Shown here: piece after piece, positions 42,877 to 52,645 of the stretch
Position numbering within the stretch: the stretch's first letter is position 1
Layout of the letters: each line of letters opens with the position of its first letter
Assembly: GCA_949840805.1 (NCBI GenBank)
Contig: CATKXR010000001.1
Coordinates: 104,735-168,734 of the forward strand
DNA length: 64,000 nt
DNA from: an uncultured Lachnospiraceae bacterium
Lineage (GTDB): Bacteria > Bacillota > Clostridia > Lachnospirales > Lachnospiraceae
Direction of reading: 5' to 3'
The notes under the pieces: generated by a model
Databases searched by the model: none
What the model was told of the DNA's origin: nothing
Seen by the model: only the letters and a program-made list of their open reading frames with translations
Made by a program: the position numbers and the translations under genes

Positions 42877-44160
42877 CTACAACAAAAACTCACACAAAAC
42901 CCGGTTGCTCACATCAATCCCCTTATCCGTCAGCCGCACCCATGGAGTATGGATCTCAATCAACCCCTGCCCCTCCAGCCGTCTCAGCGCCACCGCATAC
43001 AAATTCCACATATTCCTCCCAAAACGCCCCAAAAACTCACTTCCTGACACCCCTCTCATCATCCGAAGACCCAGAAACATAAACTCTTCCATCTTCTCCT
43101 CCACCGAAAGCTCCATGATATCCCTGGCAGCCGCCCCTCCCTTTTTTAGGTTCAAAGACAAATACTCCCCAAAATCCGCCGTATTATGATAACGATATCC
43201 CCCGATATAAGAAGACGCCCCCAGCCCCAGCCCAAGGTAATCCACCCCTGTCCAATAGCCGATATTATGGCGGCACTCATATCCCGGCCTGGCGTAATTG
43301 GAGATCTCATACCGTTCAAATCCCTGGGCGGCAAGAAACTGCCTGGTCAGATGGTAGATTTCCCGGTCCGTATCCTCATCCGGCAAAGGAGGCAGCTCCA
43401 TCCGGCGCATCCTCCCGTCCCCCGGCAGGATATTCCCGACCAAGGCGTCCTCCCTTCTCCCTGCCTTTGTTCCTCCGCCGGGAATACCGCCCTCCAGACC
43501 GCCTTTGCCGGAAGAACCCTCCAGGGCATCCTCCCCGCCGAACCAGTCATAAAAAGGAGTCCCCTCCTCTATGATCAGGCTGTACGCGGAGATGTGCTCC
43601 GGCTTCAGCATGACCACCTTCCGCAAGGTGTTTTTCCAGGAATGCACATCCTGCCCCGGAAGGGCTGACATGAGATCCACATTAATATTGTCAAATCCCG
43701 CCTGCCTGGCCCTCTGATAACTTTTCAAAAAATCGTCAAACGTATGGATGCGCCCCAAAACCCTCAGTTCCTGGTCGTCCGCCGACTGGAGACCCAGGCT
43801 CAGCCGGTTGATCCCGCTTTCCCGGTAGACCTCCAGTTTTTCCATGGTAAGGGTTCCCGGATTGGCCTCGATGGTGATCTCCGCGTCCTCAGCAATGGCA
43901 AAGCACTCATAAAGCACGGCAAACAGCTCCTCGATAAATTTGGGCGGCAAAATAGACGGAGTGCCGCCCCCCAGAAAAATACTGGTAACGCACCACTCCG
44001 AAAAACACAGGCCCTGCCCGTATATCTCCTCGATCAGCTTGTCCATATAGTCCCGGTAGACCCGCTCCGGAACCGCGAAAGAGAGGAAATCACAGTAAGC
44101 ACATTTCCGGGCGCAAAAGGGAATATGGATGTAAAGTTCCAATGGTCTTTTATTCATCAT
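42877..44160 (-). CDS. hemW: HemW: radical-SAM haem chaperone (coproporphyrinogen-oxidase-like)
   Basis: 427 residues. Radical-SAM cluster [13 protein letters not shown]-binding region [21 protein letters not shown], and [33 protein letters not shown], all typical of HemW. It lacks anything showing true coproporphyrinogen oxidase action. Between about residues 210 and 270 there is a Gly/Asp/Glu-rich insertion ([19 protein letters not shown]) not usual in HemW. It starts inside lepA (11-base overlap), the standard lepA-hemW arrangement in Firmicutes. Confidence 0.92.
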   Translation of the reverse strand: MMNKRPLELYIHIPFCARKCAYCDFLSFAVPERVYRDYMDKLIEEIYGQGLCFSEWCVTSIFLGGGTPSILPPKFIEELFAVLYECFAIAEDAEITIEANPGTLTMEKLEVYRESGINRLSLGLQSADDQELRVLGRIHTFDDFLKSYQRARQAGFDNINVDLMSALPGQDVHSWKNTLRKVVMLKPEHISAYSLIIEEGTPFYDWFGGEDALEGSSGKGGLEGGIPGGGTKAGRREDALVGNILPGDGRMRRMELPPLPDEDTDREIYHLTRQFLAAQGFERYEISNYARPGYECRHNIGYWTGVDYLGLGLGASSYIGGYRYHNTADFGEYLSLNLKKGGAAARDIMELSVEEKMEEFMFLGLRMMRGVSGSEFLGRFGRNMWNLYAVALRRLEGQGLIEIHTPWVRLTDKGIDVSNRVLCEFLL

Positions 44161-45964
44161 CTAATTTCAGCACGCTCATAAAGGCCTTCTGCGGGATCTC
44201 CACGTTCCCCACCTGGCGCATCCGCTTCTTGCCTTCCTTTTGTTTTTCCAACAGTTTCTTCTTTCTGGTAATATCGCCGCCATAACATTTGGCCAGCACA
44301 TCTTTGCGCACTGCCTTCACCGTCTCCCGGGCAATAATCTTTCCTCCCACCGCCGCCTGGATGGGAATCTCGAACAAATGGCGCGGGATCTCCTCCTTCA
44401 GCTTCTCGCACATCTTCCTGCCCCGCTCATAGGCGGAAGCGCCGTGGACAATGAAGGATAGGGCGTCTACCTCCTCCCGGTTCACCAGTATATCCAGCTT
44501 CACAAGCTCCGCCTGCTCATATCCCTTCAAATCATAATCAAAAGACGCATATCCCCGTGACCGGGATTTCAAGGCGTCAAAAAAGTCATAGATAATCTCG
44601 TTTAAAGGAAGGTCGTACTTTAACAGTGCCCTGGTCTCTTCCATATACTCCATCCCTTTATAGACGCCTCTCCGCTCCTGGCACAAAGTCATAATGGCCC
44701 CCACAAACTCCGTCGTCACCATGATCTCCGCGGAAACGATAGGTTCTTCCATATATTCTATCTCCGTGGGATCCGGCATGTTGGTAGGGTTGGTCAGCTT
44801 CACAAGCTCCCCGTTCTTCTTATGGATGTGGTACACCACACTGGGAGCGGTAGTCACCAGATCCAGGTTATATTCCCTCTCCAGGCGCTCCTGGATAATC
44901 TCCAGATGCAAAAGCCCCAGAAAACCGCAGCGGAACCCAAAGCCTAACGCCACCGAAGTCTCCGGCTCAAAAAACAGGGAAGCATCGTTTAGCTGCAGCT
45001 TCTCCAAGGCGTCCCGCAGGTCATTATACCTGGCGCCGTCCGCCGGGTACAGCCCGCAGTACACCATGGAAGTCACCTTCTTATAGCCCGGAAGCGGCTG
45101 GGTACAGGGTCTTTTGGCATCCGTCACCGTGTCTCCCACCATGGTGTCCTTCACATTCTTAATGCTGGCGGTCAGATATCCCACCATCCCGGCGCTTAAC
45201 GCCTCACAGGGAATGAACTGTCCTGCGCCAAAATACCCTACCTCCACGATCTCCGCCTCCGCCCCGGTAGCCATCATCCGGATCCGGGTCCCCTTCTCCA
45301 TAGTTCCTTCCACTACCCGGCAGAATACAATAACCCCTTTATAAGAATCATAGACAGAATCAAAAATCAGGGCCTTTAACGGCGCCCCCGGATCCCCCTT
45401 TGGCGCAGGCACCTTATGGACAATGGCCTCCAGCACCTCCTCTACATTCAGCCCGGTCTTTGCTGAAATCCGCGGCGCGTCATGGGCCTCGATCCCGATC
45501 ACATCCTCGATCTCCGCCGCCACCCGGTCCGGGTCCGCGCTGGCCAGGTCTATCTTATTGATCACCGGCACCACATCCAGGTCATTATCCAGGGCCAGAT
45601 ACACATTGGCCAGCGTCTGCGCTTCGATTCCCTGGGCGGCATCCACCACCAGCACCGCCCCGTCGCAGGCTGCCAGGCTCCGGCTCACCTCATAATTAAA
45701 ATCCACATGGCCGGGAGTATCGATCAGATTAAAAATATACTCCTCCCCGTCCTTGGCTCGGTACACGGTGCGCACGGTCTGGGCCTTAATGGTGATCCCC
45801 CGCTCCCGCTCAAGTTCCATATTATCCAAAACCTGGGACTGCATCTCTCTGCTGGTCAAAAGGCCGGTCATCTCGATAATCCGGTCCGCCAGCGTGGATT
45901 TCCCATGGTCAATATGTGCAATAATGCAAAAATTCCTGATTCTGCTCTGGTCTGTTCCTTCCAT
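44150..45964 (-). CDS. lepA: LepA/EF4: ribosome back-translocating GTPase
   Basis: 604 residues from the ATG at 45964, preceded by AGGAGAGAAAACTGT; a longer reading lacks any ribosome site. GTPase motifs: [14 protein letters not shown] (P-loop), [26 protein letters not shown]. LepA-specific C-terminal block ([20 protein letters not shown]) is present. Partner gene hemW follows. LepA helps restore ribosomes stalled after translocation, especially under stress. Confidence 0.97.
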   Translation of the reverse strand: MEGTDQSRIRNFCIIAHIDHGKSTLADRIIEMTGLLTSREMQSQVLDNMELERERGITIKAQTVRTVYRAKDGEEYIFNLIDTPGHVDFNYEVSRSLAACDGAVLVVDAAQGIEAQTLANVYLALDNDLDVVPVINKIDLASADPDRVAAEIEDVIGIEAHDAPRISAKTGLNVEEVLEAIVHKVPAPKGDPGAPLKALIFDSVYDSYKGVIVFCRVVEGTMEKGTRIRMMATGAEAEIVEVGYFGAGQFIPCEALSAGMVGYLTASIKNVKDTMVGDTVTDAKRPCTQPLPGYKKVTSMVYCGLYPADGARYNDLRDALEKLQLNDASLFFEPETSVALGFGFRCGFLGLLHLEIIQERLEREYNLDLVTTAPSVVYHIHKKNGELVKLTNPTNMPDPTEIEYMEEPIVSAEIMVTTEFVGAIMTLCQERRGVYKGMEYMEETRALLKYDLPLNEIIYDFFDALKSRSRGYASFDYDLKGYEQAELVKLDILVNREEVDALSFIVHGASAYERGRKMCEKLKEEIPRHLFEIPIQAAVGGKIIARETVKAVRKDVLAKCYGGDITRKKKLLEKQKEGKKRMRQVGNVEIPQKAFMSVLKLDDE

Positions 45965-46068
45965 ACAGTTTTCTCTCCTGCTCCTGGTTTGGTCTTTTCT
46001 GTTAAGTGTCCCTATTATATCATTGATGGTTTTTAAAGTCAAAACAATCTGAAAAAATGCATATCCCC

Positions 46069-47175
46069 TTACCCCTGCAGCACCCTGTCTAACAGCTCTG
46101 CAAGCGGCTCCATGGCATTCATCGCCTCCTCCCCTGTATTGGTCTGGGCCCCCACCTCAATCAATGCCGACCTTGGCCTTAAATGAAGATTATACCGAAG
46201 CCCTTTCATGTAGATCTTTCTCGTGTACCCGGGGAAATTTTTTGCCGCGTCCAACTGCATCTGCAGACTGAAGGCCAGATTCTCCTTTATGTAGGGATTG
46301 GGCAGATACGTGATCTCCCCCTCCGGCGTCCGGCTCATGCCCTGAAAAAACATGATATTCGCAGTAGGCTTCCCGCCCACCTCTGACATCAAATGCAGCG
46401 TCTCCTTCACCCCGTCCCTGTGCAGGTCTAAAACCACCTGGATTGACGGATTCTCCTCCAATATCCTGCCAATTCCCTCCAGGGCATAATTATAAGCCTT
46501 GCTCCGGTCCAGTTTTCCCCCTTTCAAGTCATACCTGCTTGTATCATGGATCACGTTCCACCCCTTTGCCTGTAAAAGCTGTGTCAAATAATTGCCGGCT
46601 CCCACCACCGATGATTCAGGATGGCCAGCCCCGTAATCCGCATAAGTTTCCTGGGAATGGGTGTGATAAATCAATATCTGCGGCACTGACGGATCTTTCT
46701 CCACCCTCATATCCATTCCCAAAAGCTCGTCTGCCCTCATCAGATCCCTGGGAGCCGTGGTGGAAGCATGGACACTGTAAAAATTTTTCATCAGATAATC
46801 GTAGTCCTGAAGCCTGGCCATCCCGTCTGCCCCGACTCCGTGGCTGCCGGATGCATCGGCCAGGGCCGAAGCTCCCGCCGTCTCTCCTTCCGGGACGGAC
46901 TCCCCTGTCCCTTCCGGCCCTTCCGTCATTTTCTCCATATGGTTCCACCCCGCGTTTTCCCTGGCCGCCCTCTCCTCCTCCGGCCCGGCTCCCGTGCTTT
47001 CATCCCAAAAAAGGTATACGTATGTGTCATACGTATACCTGTAATCCTGATATATAGCATAAGACGGATCCCTTTCCAGCCTTTGTTCCGGCAGCGTTTC
47101 CGGCGCCATGGCAGGATAACAGCTTCCCAGCAGCGCTGTCAGCCATCTCGCCAGCCATACAAACCAGTCACTCAA
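46069..47175 (-). CDS. spoIIP: SpoIIP: stage II sporulation peptidoglycan hydrolase
   Basis: 368 residues. Motifs of the amidase/endopeptidase: [26 protein letters not shown] and [16 protein letters not shown]. It thins septal peptidoglycan for engulfment, with SpoIID and SpoIIM. Start is TTG (47175) overlapping the sigE stop by 8 bases, with AAGGAG upstream. Residues ~67-115 are an added Glu/Gly/Ala-rich linker between the membrane anchor and the enzyme. In B. subtilis spoIIP is beside gpr; here it joins the spoIIG genes. Confidence 0.93.
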   Translation of the reverse strand: MSDWFVWLARWLTALLGSCYPAMAPETLPEQRLERDPSYAIYQDYRYTYDTYVYLFWDESTGAGPEEERAARENAGWNHMEKMTEGPEGTGESVPEGETAGASALADASGSHGVGADGMARLQDYDYLMKNFYSVHASTTAPRDLMRADELLGMDMRVEKDPSVPQILIYHTHSQETYADYGAGHPESSVVGAGNYLTQLLQAKGWNVIHDTSRYDLKGGKLDRSKAYNYALEGIGRILEENPSIQVVLDLHRDGVKETLHLMSEVGGKPTANIMFFQGMSRTPEGEITYLPNPYIKENLAFSLQMQLDAAKNFPGYTRKIYMKGLRYNLHLRPRSALIEVGAQTNTGEEAMNAMEPLAELLDRVLQG

Positions 47176-47908
47176 GCCGGACGATCTCCTTTTTCAGCCG
47201 CTTCATGATCTTTTTTTCCAGACGGGAAATATAGGACTGGGAAATCCCCAAAAGGTCTGCCACTTCTTTCTGGGTCATCTCGTTTCCATCCACATTCTTC
47301 AGCCCGTAACGCAGCTCCACGATCTTCTGCTCCCTGGGGCTTAGACGGCTGATGGCATATTTTAACAGGCTCTTTTCCGTTTCATCCTCAATATCCCGAT
47401 AAATCACATCCTCGTCTGTTCCCAAAATATCTGACAAAAGAAGTTCGTTTCCATCCCAGTCCACATTTAACGGCTCATCGATGGATACCTCCATACGGGT
47501 CTTATTATTTCTGCGCAGATACATTAAGATCTCGTTCTCGATACAGCGGGAAGCATAAGTAGCCAGCTTAATATTCTTCTCCGGGTTAAACGTATTGATC
47601 GCCTTGATAAGCCCGATGGTCCCGATGGAAATTAAATCCTCCACCCCAACACAAGTATTGTCAAATTTCTTCGCAATGTAGACTACCAGCCGCAGATTGT
47701 GCTCGATCAGCAGGGAACGGGCCTCCTTCTCCCGTTCCGTCCCTAATCTGGCAATCATCTCTGCTTCCTCCTTGGCATCCAGAGGCGGCGGAAGGATATC
47801 CGCGCCGCCTATGTAATGCACCTCCCCCTGTCTCTGCCAGAGCATGGTCGTAAAAGACGGAGCCGCTTTAAACTGAAAACGATTTGGTATGGAAACTTTT
47901 ACTATCAT
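47168..47908 (-). CDS. sigE: SigE: sporulation sigma factor (pro-sigma-E)
   Basis: 246 residues. Region 2 ([39 protein letters not shown]) and region 4 HTH ([23 protein letters not shown]). The N-terminal pro-sequence ends before [14 protein letters not shown], which matches the SigE processing-site area (YYIGGSEALPPPL in B. subtilis); the preceding ~30 residues differ from the known pro-peptide. It controls mother-cell genes after septation. spoIIGA, encoding the processing protease, is upstream. Confidence 0.95.
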   Translation of the reverse strand: MIVKVSIPNRFQFKAAPSFTTMLWQRQGEVHYIGGADILPPPLDAKEEAEMIARLGTEREKEARSLLIEHNLRLVVYIAKKFDNTCVGVEDLISIGTIGLIKAINTFNPEKNIKLATYASRCIENEILMYLRRNNKTRMEVSIDEPLNVDWDGNELLLSDILGTDEDVIYRDIEDETEKSLLKYAISRLSPREQKIVELRYGLKNVDGNEMTQKEVADLLGISQSYISRLEKKIMKRLKKEIVRLE

Positions 47909-48003
47909 TACTTCTCAATTCCTCCAGGTTTTTTCATAATTTGCAGCAGCCTTTCATTTTCCCTGCCGCCTTTTTTCATCCGTAACCATCCCGCCCGTTC
48001 CTT

Positions 48004-48873
48004 TTACTGCTCCTCCCCGTGGAGAAGCATTTCATATTGGCGGGAGGCTGACAACGGCTTTTTGCTGATCGCCAGCCATGGACGTTCATAACGCTTTATT
48101 ACTTTCCCCTCTCTTTCCACCTCCATAAAGTCCGCCCGGATTGCGGGCAGCACGCCGCCTTCTGAACCAACGGCCCGAAACGGAATATAGATCATCTGGG
48201 GCACGGTCCGGCAAAGCATTTTACATACCTCTCCTGTCACCACATGGACCGGCTGGCCGCCGTAAGGCTCACAAAGCTGATTTCCCGTATCCCACAGGGC
48301 TGTCACTGTCTGTTCCGCTCCCTGATAAGATATCCTGACCTTCACAAGAAACTCCTGTCTTTTTCTCTTTCTTCCGACGGCCTGCAGGCAGGCACACAGA
48401 CCGAAATAGATCCCTGCCGCCCAGAAACATAAAGGCAGCAGCTTCCATTGGCGGACCGCCCGGGTGCCGGCCAGATAAACGCCGGCGCCGGCCTGCTCCC
48501 CCAGGACGCCTAAAATTCCTCCTGCCATAGCGCTGATCATCCAAAATGCAGCCAGGCAGCATCCCATGTGAGGCAAATCCGGAAAATTTATCCATGTTTT
48601 TCCCGTTTTCCCCCGGATACAGGCTTTCCTTCCAAAGGCAAGGGCCACCATAACCGTCCCCGCCACAAACCAGGCCAGAAAAAATTCCAGCCAGGCAGGC
48701 CCCACAGGAAAAAGCAGGTCAAGGCATGCCCACACGGCCCCCGCCCCGGCCGCCGCTAACATCCTGAAACAGGATGCCGGCAGATGGAGCAGACGCTTCA
48801 CCAAAGAAAGAAGCAGATAATCCATTCCGAAATTTACCGCGAAAAACACATCAAGATACAGCGTAACCGTCAC
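48004..48873 (-). CDS. spoIIGA: SpoIIGA: sigma-E processing aspartic protease
   Basis: 289 residues from a GTG start at 48873, giving the normal N-terminus VTVTLYLDVFFAVNFGMDYLLL; GGGAGG is 13 bases upstream. An upstream in-frame ATG (48984) has no ribosome site and would add unconserved residues. Five membrane helices fill residues 1-~150; the soluble domain carries ALWDTGNQLCEPYGGQPVHVV, with the D-T-G aspartic protease motif, and IPFRAVGSEGGVLPAIRADF. It cuts pro-sigma-E. Its promoter is at 49003-49035. Confidence 0.93.
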   Translation of the reverse strand: MTVTLYLDVFFAVNFGMDYLLLSLVKRLLHLPASCFRMLAAAGAGAVWACLDLLFPVGPAWLEFFLAWFVAGTVMVALAFGRKACIRGKTGKTWINFPDLPHMGCCLAAFWMISAMAGGILGVLGEQAGAGVYLAGTRAVRQWKLLPLCFWAAGIYFGLCACLQAVGRKRKRQEFLVKVRISYQGAEQTVTALWDTGNQLCEPYGGQPVHVVTGEVCKMLCRTVPQMIYIPFRAVGSEGGVLPAIRADFMEVEREGKVIKRYERPWLAISKKPLSASRQYEMLLHGEEQ

Positions 48874-49002
48874 CCTTTGTACGCCCCACCTCCCTTTTCT
48901 CAGCCATGCCAGACACATAAAAACGGCAAAAACAGACAGCCCGGATGCAAAACCGTCTGTACAGGCAAAACAAGTTTGCGGCATAGCTCGATCTTCACTT
49001 TT

Positions 49003-49035
49003 ATTATAATCACTCTCATTGGAAAAATTTGTCAA
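49003..49035 (-). promoter_or_regulatory. spoIIG-type Spo0A-dependent promoter, 21-bp spacer, 0A box
   Basis: Minus strand TTGACA, a 21-base spacer, TATAAT. The B. subtilis spoIIG promoter likewise has over-long spacing (22 bp) and depends on Spo0A. A 0A-box match TTTGTCAAAA (49028-49037) overlaps the -35, and TGTCGTA (49062-49068, minus strand) is a second weak match. Confidence 0.75.
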
Positions 49036-49086
49036 AAACAGACAGATTGTTTGATTTTTTATACGACATTTCCAGACAAAATACAC

Positions 49087-49127
49087 AAAAAAGAGACGAA
49101 TCCTACCCTATGGCATGAATCCATCTC
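49087..49127 (-). terminator. rho-independent terminator of ftsZ
   Basis: Minus strand GAGATGGATT / GATTCGTCTC with wobbles, 14-base loop, then TTTTTT. It lies ~40 bases after ftsZ. Confidence 0.75.
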
Positions 49128-49165
49128 TTTCACGAAAGAATACACCTGTGACACTTTGGCGCTTC

Positions 49166-50398
49166 TTATCTCTTATTTTTCAGGAAATCCGGAATATTAA
49201 TCTGTACGTCCCGGTTCATGGGACGATACGCCGACTGATTTCCTCCCGGCTGCTGCTGGGAAACGGGCTGCTGCATGGGACGGGCGCCTCCCTGGGGCTG
49301 CTGGGGACCGGTTCTGGCAGTGGCGCTGGCTTCTGCCGCGGCGGCCGCGGGACTGTTCCCCTGGTTGTTAAAATTCATCCCGCTTGGCATCTTGGGTTTG
49401 AAATTGTTAAAGCCTGCCATGGCTTTATTGACGGAAGACGCGGATGTGTGGCCGTCAAGCCCTGTGGCTATCACCGTGATGCTGGCCTCATCCTGGGCGT
49501 CCTCGTCATACATGGCACCGAAAATAATATTGGCGTCGTCACCTGCCAACTCCTGCACATAGCTTGCCGCTTCATTGGCTTCGATCAGGCTGATATCTCC
49601 GGAAATATTGATGATCACGTGGGTAGCCCCTTCGATGGTGGTCTCCAGCAGAGGGCTGGACACGGCCTGCTTCACGGCCTCCAGCGCCTTCTCGTCACCC
49701 TTGGCATGTCCGATGCCGATATGGGCGATCCCCTTGTCCGTCATGACAGTCTGCACATCAGCAAAGTCCAAATTGATCAGGCCGGGGACATTGATCAGAT
49801 CCGTGATCCCCTGGACGGCCTGCTGCAGCACCTCATCCGCTTTTCTTAAGGCATCCGGCATGGTAGTCCTGCGGTCCACAATCTCCAGAAGCTTGTCATT
49901 GGGAATCACGATCAGGGTGTCCACGCTCTCCTTCAGGCGCTCAATGCCGCTTAAAGCATTGGTCATACGGGTCTTTGCCTCAAAACGGAAAGGCTTGGTG
50001 ACTACCCCTACGGTCAGAATCCCCATATCCTTTGCCAGGCGCGCGATAACCGGCGCGGCGCCCGTGCCGGTGCCGCCGCCCATACCGCAGGTGACGAACA
50101 CCATGTCCGCCCCCTTCATGACCTGGGCAAGCTCTTCAGAATTCTCCTCAGCCGCCTTCTGACCGACCTCAGGCTTCGCCCCTGCCCCCAGCCCCTTTGT
50201 CAGCTTCTCGCCGATCTGCATGGCAGTGGGCGCCTTGCAGAACTGCAGCGCCTGCTTGTCCGTATTGATCCCAATAAACTCCACACCGGCAATATTTTCA
50301 TCGATCATGCGGTTTACCGCATTGTTTCCTGCCCCGCCTACACCGATTACCACGATCCTTGCGGAGTTTTCCGCTTCATTTATCTTAATCTCTAACAA
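49166..50398 (-). CDS. ftsZ: FtsZ: tubulin-like cell division GTPase
   Basis: 410 residues. GTP-binding [13 protein letters not shown] (~106-118), synergy loop region [30 protein letters not shown], and [11 protein letters not shown] Gln/Ala/Pro/Gly-rich linker (~320-397) precedes the conserved tail [11 protein letters not shown], which binds FtsA/SepF/EzrA-type partners. The start is TTG at 50398 with AGGAGG nine bases upstream. It has its own strong promoter (50479-50507) and terminator, so it is an individual unit within the dcw cluster. Confidence 0.98.
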   Translation of the reverse strand: MLEIKINEAENSARIVVIGVGGAGNNAVNRMIDENIAGVEFIGINTDKQALQFCKAPTAMQIGEKLTKGLGAGAKPEVGQKAAEENSEELAQVMKGADMVFVTCGMGGGTGTGAAPVIARLAKDMGILTVGVVTKPFRFEAKTRMTNALSGIERLKESVDTLIVIPNDKLLEIVDRRTTMPDALRKADEVLQQAVQGITDLINVPGLINLDFADVQTVMTDKGIAHIGIGHAKGDEKALEAVKQAVSSPLLETTIEGATHVIINISGDISLIEANEAASYVQELAGDDANIIFGAMYDEDAQDEASITVIATGLDGHTSASSVNKAMAGFNNFKPKMPSGMNFNNQGNSPAAAAAEASATARTGPQQPQGGARPMQQPVSQQQPGGNQSAYRPMNRDVQINIPDFLKNKR

Positions 50399-50478
50399 GA
50401 CCTTCTTCCTCCTTCAACCCTCTCAGATTGTCCCTGCACATCACCTTTAATATGTGTTCTTAATCTGGCCTACCTAAT

Positions 50479-50507
50479 ACTATATGTGATTTTCAAAAAA
50501 ATATCAA
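50479..50507 (-). promoter_or_regulatory. sigma-A promoter of ftsZ
   Basis: Minus strand TTGATA, 17 bases, TATAGT, ~80 bases upstream of the TTG start codon. Confidence 0.8.
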
Positions 50508-50584
50508 CTGTTATTTTGTAAAAACTTTGTATGTTTTCGTAGTTTTTTGAAAATCAGCTTCACAACCTTCCTTAACCTTATGCC

Positions 50585-51325
50585 TTACGGTTCCTTCGGC
50601 TCAAAGGTATAGCCTGCGCGGATATTCGTCTCATCGTAATCCTCCAGATGGAGAATCCCCCTGCGGCCCCTTAGCTGGGGCAGCATGTCGTTAAGCTCGG
50701 ACACCTTGTCATTTAAGTTTCCTCCGCTTCCCAAAAGCACCTCGATATCCTGTAAATATAAAACGATCTCCCCATAAGCCCCGAACTGGATCCGGTCTAC
50801 CTGGAGACCATAAATAGAAAGGACCTGGGTCAGGTTTAAAATTTCCTGGAAAGTCTCCTCTTTCTCCAAAGGCAGCTTCTGATAAAGGACGATCTGGCCG
50901 AATTTCAGCCCTGTGACCAAAGGGATCCCGGGAAGGGCTTCATTGGCGCTCTCCACAATGATCCCGTCCTTGTCAAAATACATATAACTGCTCATATAAG
51001 AAACATAACCTACCACACTCTTTTCGTAAACAATGACTTCTACCCGCCCGGGTCCCTGAAACATAATCTCATAATCTTCCACAAAAGGGATCTGCACATG
51101 TTCCTGAAAACGGTTCCTGAACAGGCAGACCAGAGAATTCCGGCTTAAATTGTCCGGGAACAGGATATTTACCAGCTCCTCCCGGGTATACCGCTCATTC
51201 CCTGTCACCTTCACCTCCGTAATGCGGAGCGTTAAAAGCAGGACTGCCGCCAGCAAAACCGTCGCCACCGCCGCTGCTTTCCAGATCCCTTTTTTCCTGC
51301 GCTGCGTCTTATGCATATCATTCAA
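50585..51325 (-). CDS. ftsQ: FtsQ/DivIB: divisome membrane protein
   Basis: 246 residues: a basic cytoplasmic start (MHKTQRRKKGIWK), one membrane helix (~13-31), and a POTRA domain beginning ITEVKVTGNERYTREELVNILFP, then the FtsQ beta domain. It links FtsL/FtsB to the division machine. Overlaps murA by 4 bases (ATGA), so translation is coupled. Confidence 0.9.
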   Translation of the reverse strand: MNDMHKTQRRKKGIWKAAAVATVLLAAVLLLTLRITEVKVTGNERYTREELVNILFPDNLSRNSLVCLFRNRFQEHVQIPFVEDYEIMFQGPGRVEVIVYEKSVVGYVSYMSSYMYFDKDGIIVESANEALPGIPLVTGLKFGQIVLYQKLPLEKEETFQEILNLTQVLSIYGLQVDRIQFGAYGEIVLYLQDIEVLLGSGGNLNDKVSELNDMLPQLRGRRGILHLEDYDETNIRAGYTFEPKEP

Positions 51326-52575
51326 TCCTCTTTCAGGGAAATCTTTGCTCCTGCTGCCGATAAATCCCGGCAGATGTCCTCATAACCCCGGCAGATATAA
51401 AAACAGCCGTGAACCCGGCTCTCCCCTTCTGCCGCAAGCCCTGCCACCACCAGGGCGGCGCCTCCCCTTAAATCCCGCGCCCGGACAACGGCTCCCTTCA
51501 ACGGATACCTTCCTCTTATAAGGGCTGTTCCCTGTTCTATTCTGATGTCCGCCCCCATCTTCTTAAGCTCTCCCGCGGTGGCAAATCTCTCCTCAAATAC
51601 GGTCTCCCGGATCCGGGATTCCCCGTCTGCCACAGAAGCCACTGCAAGCATCACCGACTGAAGATCCGTGGAAAAATCAGGATACGGCCCTGTGGCAAGG
51701 TTCACGGCCTTCGGCCGTCCTTTCATTTTGGCAAAAAGCCGGCCGTCTTCCGCTTTTACAATGCAGCCTGCCTGTTCTGCCACGGCCAGGGTCTTTTCCA
51801 TATGGCCGGCCGGCACGCCCAAAAGGCATACCTCTCCTCCGGCTGCCATCACGGCGCCCAGATAAGTCCCTGCCACAATCCGGTCCCCCGGCATGGCAAA
51901 CTCCGTATCCCGCAGCTTCCTTCCCCCATGGATTTCCAGAAGCCCGCTGCCGATTCCGTGGATTTTTGCCCCCGCGGCTTCCAAAAACCGGCACAGCACC
52001 TCAATCTCCGGCTCTCTCGCCGCCCCGTGGATCCGGGTGATTCCCTTTGCCGCAACTGCCGCCATGATAATATTTTCCGTGGCACCCACACTGGGAAAAG
52101 GCAGCCGGATCTCTTCCCCGTGAAGCTCCTCTGCATAAGCTTCCACCCGTTCTTCATCCGCCCGGATCCTGGCTCCCATCTGCTGCAATGCGGATAAATG
52201 CAGGTCAATGGGCCTCCTGCCGATGGAACATCCGCCCGGGTAACAGGCATCCACCTTATGGAGCCGCCCCAATAAAGGCCCAAACAGCATAACCGATGAG
52301 CGCATCTGCCTTCCTTTATCTTCCGGGATTTTGGACATACAAAGCCCTCTTGTGTCGATGGTAAGGTCATGGCCTTCCAGGCGGCATTTACACCCCAATG
52401 CCTCCAATATGGCGATCATGCAAAACACATCCCGGATCCCCGGAACGTTTCTTATCACGGACACCCCGGCATGGAGCAGGGCCGCCGCCATAACCGGCAG
52501 CACCGCGTTTTTTGAGCCCTGGATCCGTATCTCCCCGTACAGCCTCTGCAGTCCCTGGATTCGAATAACAGACAA
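51322..52575 (-). CDS. murA: MurA: UDP-GlcNAc 1-carboxyvinyltransferase
   Basis: First step of peptidoglycan precursor synthesis; target of fosfomycin. 417 residues; substrate contact GSKNAVLP (Lys22, Asn23) and the PEP-binding Cys116 in YPGGCSIGRRPIDLHL are both present, so the enzyme should be fosfomycin-sensitive at that site. Start is TTG at 52575 with GGGAGG 7 bases upstream. It follows ftsW with a 70-base gap. Confidence 0.95.
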   Translation of the reverse strand: MSVIRIQGLQRLYGEIRIQGSKNAVLPVMAAALLHAGVSVIRNVPGIRDVFCMIAILEALGCKCRLEGHDLTIDTRGLCMSKIPEDKGRQMRSSVMLFGPLLGRLHKVDACYPGGCSIGRRPIDLHLSALQQMGARIRADEERVEAYAEELHGEEIRLPFPSVGATENIIMAAVAAKGITRIHGAAREPEIEVLCRFLEAAGAKIHGIGSGLLEIHGGRKLRDTEFAMPGDRIVAGTYLGAVMAAGGEVCLLGVPAGHMEKTLAVAEQAGCIVKAEDGRLFAKMKGRPKAVNLATGPYPDFSTDLQSVMLAVASVADGESRIRETVFEERFATAGELKKMGADIRIEQGTALIRGRYPLKGAVVRARDLRGGAALVVAGLAAEGESRVHGCFYICRGYEDICRDLSAAGAKISLKED

Positions 52576-52645
52576 TACCGTACCTCCCGTTGTATCTGCC
52601 TCTATTCTATCCTATGTAAAATTACGGAATATGTTTCTGTTTCCG

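Noticed and set aside
42100..42880. CRISPR array in the repeat-rich gap
   Set aside because: The repeats are inverted or single dispersed copies, not regularly spaced direct repeats with unique spacers, and no cas gene is present.
42877..44160. calling the radical-SAM protein a coproporphyrinogen III oxidase (HemN)
   Set aside because: Gene context beside lepA and sequence type fit HemW, the haem chaperone; nothing shows oxidase activity.
48874..49087. in-frame ATG at 48984 as the spoIIGA start
   Set aside because: No ribosome site and it adds a stretch not seen in SpoIIGA; the GTG at 48873 gives the conserved N-terminus.
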